DNA from: Actinomycetes bacterium
GTDB taxonomy: Bacteria > Actinomycetota > Coriobacteriia > Coriobacteriales > Eggerthellaceae
Assembly (NCBI GenBank): GCA_023395755.1
Contig: JAEWYG010000193.1
Location: 1-7,551 of the forward strand
Length of the DNA stretch: 7,551 nucleotides
Direction: 5' to 3'
Shown here piece by piece: positions 5,622 to 7,551 of the stretch. The position numbers were made by a program, and so were the translations under genes. Within the stretch, counting starts at the first letter, position 1; the number at the start of each line of letters is the position of its first letter. A model generated the notes under the pieces. That model did not search any database and was not told the origin of the DNA. It saw only the letters and a list, made by a program, of their open reading frames with translations.

Positions 5622-5638
5622 AAAAATCGCTGATTTTT
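5622..5638 (+). terminator. Weak AT-rich hairpin after hypE
   Basis: AAAAATC (5622-5628) and GATTTTT (5632-5638) pair perfectly around the loop GCT, 54 bases past the hypE stop, followed by CTTGC. The stem is AT-rich with little GC, so termination would be weak. A second small stem, TCTCTT (5581-5586) with AAGAGA (5598-5603), has no U run. Confidence 0.35.
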
Positions 5639-5639
5639 C

Positions 5640-5667
5640 TTGCATTTGCGGGGAACCATGGTATCTT
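5640..5667 (+). promoter_or_regulatory. Ferredoxin promoter
   Basis: TTGCAT (5640-5645), a 16-base spacer and TATCTT (5662-5667) predict a start near 5674 and a leader of about 62 nt. It gives the ferredoxin gene independent expression from hypE. The leader contains a GC-rich stretch, CCGCGCCGTTGCGG, that could fold into a small hairpin. Confidence 0.5.
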
Positions 5668-5735
5668 GCGGGCAGTAGATTTTTGGGGAAGCTGGCCGCG
5701 CCGTTGCGGGGCTTTCGGATTAGAAGGAGACGGTT

Positions 5736-5924
5736 ATGGCTCATCCGGTTATTGAGGCCGATGATTGCATCGGTTGCGGCATTTGCGTTGACGCTTGTCC
5801 GCAGGAAGTGCTCGAGGTTGTTGGTGGTGTCGCCGAGGTTGTGAACGAGGATGCATGTATCGCTTGCGGCGATTGCGTCGAGGAGTGCCCGATGGGCGCT
5901 ATTCCCGAGGTTATCGAAGACTAA
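5736..5924 (+). CDS. 2[4Fe-4S] ferredoxin
   Basis: This is a small soluble cytoplasmic electron carrier that shuttles low-potential electrons, for example for oxidoreductases and hydrogenases in anaerobes. The 62-residue product is a complete clostridial-type bacterioferredoxin: two CxxCxxCxxxCP motifs at Cys11/14/17/21 and Cys41/44/47/51, arranged as an internal duplication. There is no insertion or 7Fe-type change. ATG 5736 follows AGAAGGAG with a 6-base spacing, a strong site consistent with high expression. The gene has its own promoter and a long-stem terminator, so it is monocistronic. Proximity to hypE hints at, but does not show, a role in hydrogenase electron transfer. Partner enzymes cannot be named from sequence. 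Confidence 0.95.
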   Translation: MAHPVIEADDCIGCGICVDACPQEVLEVVGGVAEVVNEDACIACGDCVEECPMGAIPEVIED

Positions 5925-5960
5925 AAGCGCTTACGCAATGCGGATTTATCCGTGTGCTTT

Positions 5961-6009
5961 ACAAAGAAAATCCCCTGTATCTCTTTTGGATACAGGGGAT
6001 TTTCTTTGT
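5961..6009 (+). terminator. Long perfect-stem terminator after ferredoxin
   Basis: A 21-bp perfect inverted repeat (5961-5981 with 5989-6009) encloses a 7-base loop. The GC core is TCCCCTGTATC/GATACAGGGGA, and the outer arms are AAAGAAAA and TTTTCTTT, so it ends in a U-rich strand rightwards and also leftwards. It begins 37 bases past the ferredoxin stop and insulates it from the dnaK promoter region. Confidence 0.9.
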
Positions 6010-6054
6010 TGGAGAAGTCGTTCTGGAAACAGACCGATGCAAGAGTCGTAACAC

Positions 6055-6084
6055 TTGTCTTTGAAGCAGGTATCTTTTTATAAA
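6055..6084 (+). promoter_or_regulatory. Secondary candidate promoter upstream of dnaK
   Basis: TTGTCT (6055-6060), an 18-base spacer and TATAAA (6079-6084) lie in an AT-rich stretch immediately after the first TGCAAGAGTCG copy. It would give a leader of over 200 nt. It is less convincing than the promoter at 6139-6167. Confidence 0.3.
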
Positions 6085-6095
6085 TATGAGTATAG

Positions 6096-6112
6096 TTTGT
6101 GAACGTTACAAA
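6096..6112. promoter_or_regulatory. Near-palindrome in the dnaK upstream region
   Basis: TTTGT (6096-6100) and ACAAA (6108-6112) flank AACGTT, itself a palindrome, with one extra G at 6101 on the left. The element lies 27 bases upstream of the -35 box of the main dnaK promoter, where an activator or repressor could bind. It may be chance in AT-rich DNA. Confidence 0.2.
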
Positions 6113-6138
6113 ACATCAACAACAGCCGTTAATATAAC

Positions 6139-6167
6139 TTGACAATAGAAGACTTAGATTATATAGT
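6139..6167 (+). promoter_or_regulatory. Main dnaK promoter
   Basis: TTGACA (6139-6144), a 17-base spacer and TATAGT (6162-6167) form a near-consensus sigma70 promoter. The expected start is near 6174, within the second TGCAAGAGTCG copy, and gives a leader of about 150 nt before the dnaK ATG. Confidence 0.78.
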
Positions 6168-6233
6168 GCAAGAGTCGAAAGAATAGTGAGTGGTCTTATA
6201 GGGAAGATCGCACAGTACTCACCATGGCATGAC

Positions 6234-6253
6234 AGGTGCGTTGTTGCGCACCT
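6234..6253 (+). promoter_or_regulatory. Hairpin in the dnaK leader
   Basis: AGGTGCG (6234-6240) pairs perfectly with CGCACCT (6247-6253) around TTGTTG. The following CTTTG is too short a U tract for a good terminator. A longer-range dyad, GTGAGT (6186-6191) with ACTCAC (6217-6222), lies just upstream. CTCTTT (6252-6257) can also pair with AAAGAG (6306-6311), which overlaps the dnaK ribosome site, so alternative leader folds are possible. Confidence 0.35.
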
Positions 6254-6323
6254 CTTTGCATAGCAAGGAAAGAACAAAGCATAACGAATAAGGCAACAAA
6301 CTCCAAAAGAGAGGAACAAGATA

Positions 6324-7551
6324 ATGGGAAAGATTCTTGGTATCGACCTAGGTACGACCAACTCGGCAATGGCGGTTATGGAAGGCAGTGAGCCCGAGAT
6401 TCTCGTGAATGCAGAGGGCGATCGCACTACTCCGTCCGTCGAGGGTTTCCGTAAGGACGGCGAGCGTGTCGTTGGTAAGGCAGCAAAGAATCAAGCGGTT
6501 ACGAATCCTGAAAACACTGTGTCTTCTGTGAAGCGCTTCATCGGTCGTTCGTTTAGCGAGACACCAGAAGAGCAGAAGACGGTAAGCTATAAGCTGCAGA
6601 AAGGCAAGGACGGCCGTGCGGTCGTTGATATCGATGGCAAAGATTATACGCCGGAGGAAATTTCTGCAATGGTGCTGCAGAAGCTGAAGAACGATGCTGA
6701 AAAGCAGCTGGGTACCCCGGTGACTCAGGCTGTTATTACGGTACCTGCATACTTCAATGATGCCCAGCGTCAAGCCACAAAAGATGCTGGTAAGATTGCT
6801 GGTCTTGAGGTTCTTCGTATTATCAACGAGCCCACGGCTGCAGCGCTTGCTTATGGTTTAGATAAAACGAACAAAGACGAGAAGATTCTCGTATTCGACT
6901 TGGGCGGTGGTACGTTTGACGTGTCGGTGCTTGAGTTGGGCGATGGCGTGTTCGAGGTTGCAGCTACCGCAGGCGACAATCACCTGGGTGGTGACGACTG
7001 GGATCAGCGTATTATCGATTGGCTGGCCGACAAGTTTAAGGCCGAAAACGGTATCGACCTGCGTAACGACAAGATGGCATTGCAACGTCTGAAGGAAGCA
7101 GCCGAAAAGGCGAAGATGGAGCTTTCCTCCACGACACAGGCGAATATCAATCTGCCGTTTATTACAGCCGACGCTTCTGGCCCGAAGCACCTGGACTATA
7201 CGTTGACGCGTGCCGAGTTCGAGCGTATTACGAAGGACTTGCTGGATCGTTGCAAGAAGCCAGTTGAGCAGGCACTGAAAGATGCGGGCCTAAAGACAGG
7301 TGAAATCGACGAGGTTATTCTTGTTGGTGGTTCGACCCGTATGCCTGCGGTTCAGGAACTGGTGAAGAAGCTAACCGGCAAGGAACCGAACATGTCAGTG
7401 AACCCTGATGAGGTTGTGGCTATGGGTGCAGCCGTACAGGGTGGCGTGTTGTCTGGTGACGTGCAGGGCATTTTGCTGCTCGACGTAACCCCGCTTTCGT
7501 TGGGTGTTGAAACCATGGGCGGTGTTATGACCAAAATGATCGACCGCAACA
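6324..7551 (+). CDS. dnaK: Chaperone protein DnaK (Hsp70), 3'-truncated by the window edge
   Basis: DnaK is the ATP-driven cytoplasmic Hsp70 chaperone working with DnaJ and GrpE. The first 409 residues are present: the whole nucleotide-binding domain, the linker and the start of the substrate-binding domain. Visible signatures are IDLGTTNS (7-14), NEPTAAALAYG (168-178), the phosphate-2 motif FDLGGGTFDVS (191-201), VILVGGSTRMPAVQ (331-344) and the hydrophobic linker ILLLDVTPLSLG (383-394). ATG 6324 has AGAGGAA 7 bases upstream. Lysine is coded mostly by AAG and codons look biased as in a highly expressed gene. Between RFIG (71-74) and YTPEEIS (108-114) there are 33 residues, about 22 more than in Bacillus-type Gram-positive DnaK, resembling the Gram-negative insert. 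The gene has its own promoter and a long leader. grpE and dnaJ, if linked, lie beyond the window. Confidence 0.97.
   Translation, partial: MGKILGIDLGTTNSAMAVMEGSEPEILVNAEGDRTTPSVEGFRKDGERVVGKAAKNQAVTNPENTVSSVKRFIGRSFSETPEEQKTVSYKLQKGKDGRAVVDIDGKDYTPEEISAMVLQKLKNDAEKQLGTPVTQAVITVPAYFNDAQRQATKDAGKIAGLEVLRIINEPTAAALAYGLDKTNKDEKILVFDLGGGTFDVSVLELGDGVFEVAATAGDNHLGGDDWDQRIIDWLADKFKAENGIDLRNDKMALQRLKEAAEKAKMELSSTTQANINLPFITADASGPKHLDYTLTRAEFERITKDLLDRCKKPVEQALKDAGLKTGEIDEVILVGGSTRMPAVQELVKKLTGKEPNMSVNPDEVVAMGAAVQGGVLSGDVQGILLLDVTPLSLGVETMGGVMTKMIDRN

Larger units (their letters stand above)
6038..6177. repeat. 11-bp direct repeat TGCAAGAGTCG, two copies, upstream of dnaK
   Basis: TGCAAGAGTCG occurs at 6038-6048 and again at 6167-6177. 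The second copy begins on the last base of the -10 box of the strong dnaK promoter and covers the transcription start, an ideal repressor position. The first lies just upstream of a second candidate promoter and continues into TAACACTTG, giving a partial dyad CAAG-N10-CTTG. No exact CIRCE or HAIR operator is present, so this pair is the best visible candidate for a heat-shock regulator site. Confidence 0.4.

Noticed and set aside
5961..6009. 21-bp perfect inverted repeat as a possible mobile-element end or MITE
   Set aside because: The arms are adjacent with a 7-base loop, A- and T-rich ends and a position just after a stop codon, as expected for a bidirectional terminator. There are no target-site duplications.
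5795..6064. Frame overlapping ferredoxin and running through the terminator
   Set aside because: It crosses the 21-bp hairpin and is Arg/Cys/Gly-rich from a shifted ferredoxin frame. It is not a gene.
1..7551. CRISPR arrays, tRNA or rRNA genes, riboswitches, insertion sequences and phage genes
   Set aside because: No regularly spaced repeats, cloverleaf-like sequence, recognisable aptamer core, transposase or phage motif was seen on either strand.

Overview
The window looks like a piece of the chromosome of an anaerobic, medium-GC, Gram-positive-type bacterium. The best guess is an actinobacterium of the class Coriobacteriia (Eggerthellaceae/Cryptobacterium-like). This rests on a GC content near 50%, strong Shine-Dalgarno sites, GTG starts, a canonical TGTTTCACGTGAAACA parS site, a clostridial-type 2[4Fe-4S] ferredoxin and nickel/hydrogenase maturation genes. 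It is an inference from general character, not a database match. Nothing in the window looks like phage, plasmid, insertion sequence or CRISPR.

Layout. The left end (1-173) holds only a bidirectional terminator. galE (UDP-glucose 4-epimerase) runs leftwards from 1304 to 174. A 407-base gap follows. It contains a near-consensus rightward promoter overlapped by a 22-bp palindrome, then about 80 bases of CU-rich sequence ending in a strong GC hairpin with a C-rich loop (a candidate small RNA), and then a separate TATAAT promoter for a phosphohexomutase gene (1712-3124). That gene converges, with 10 bases between stop codons, on an unrecognised leftward gene (3135-3617). A probable terminator for the phosphohexomutase lies inside the 3' end of that neighbour.

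The middle is a rightward nickel/hydrogenase group: an unknown 84-residue helical protein (3711-3965), the nickel-responsive repressor nikR 8 bases later (3974-4396), a perfect parS centromere site (4487-4502), and hypE (4546-5568), which makes the CN ligands of NiFe hydrogenase. A small 2[4Fe-4S] ferredoxin (5736-5924) with its own promoter and a 21-bp-stem terminator comes next. The 399-base gap before dnaK carries the terminator, one clear and one weaker promoter, an 11-bp direct repeat and a roughly 150-nt leader. dnaK begins at 6324 and runs off the right edge.

How the genes fit together. galE and the phosphohexomutase both serve sugar-nucleotide and hexose-phosphate metabolism (Leloir pathway, envelope polysaccharide precursors) but face away from each other and are not one operon. 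nikR and hypE link nickel sensing to NiFe-hydrogenase assembly, and the 84-residue protein is tied to nikR by position. Ferredoxin would supply low-potential electron transfer in an anaerobe. DnaK is a housekeeping and stress chaperone. The points most worth a second look are the parS site away from any parAB genes, the candidate small RNA with its operator-like palindrome, the unknown protein in front of nikR, and the DnaK indel that is not of the usual Gram-positive type.
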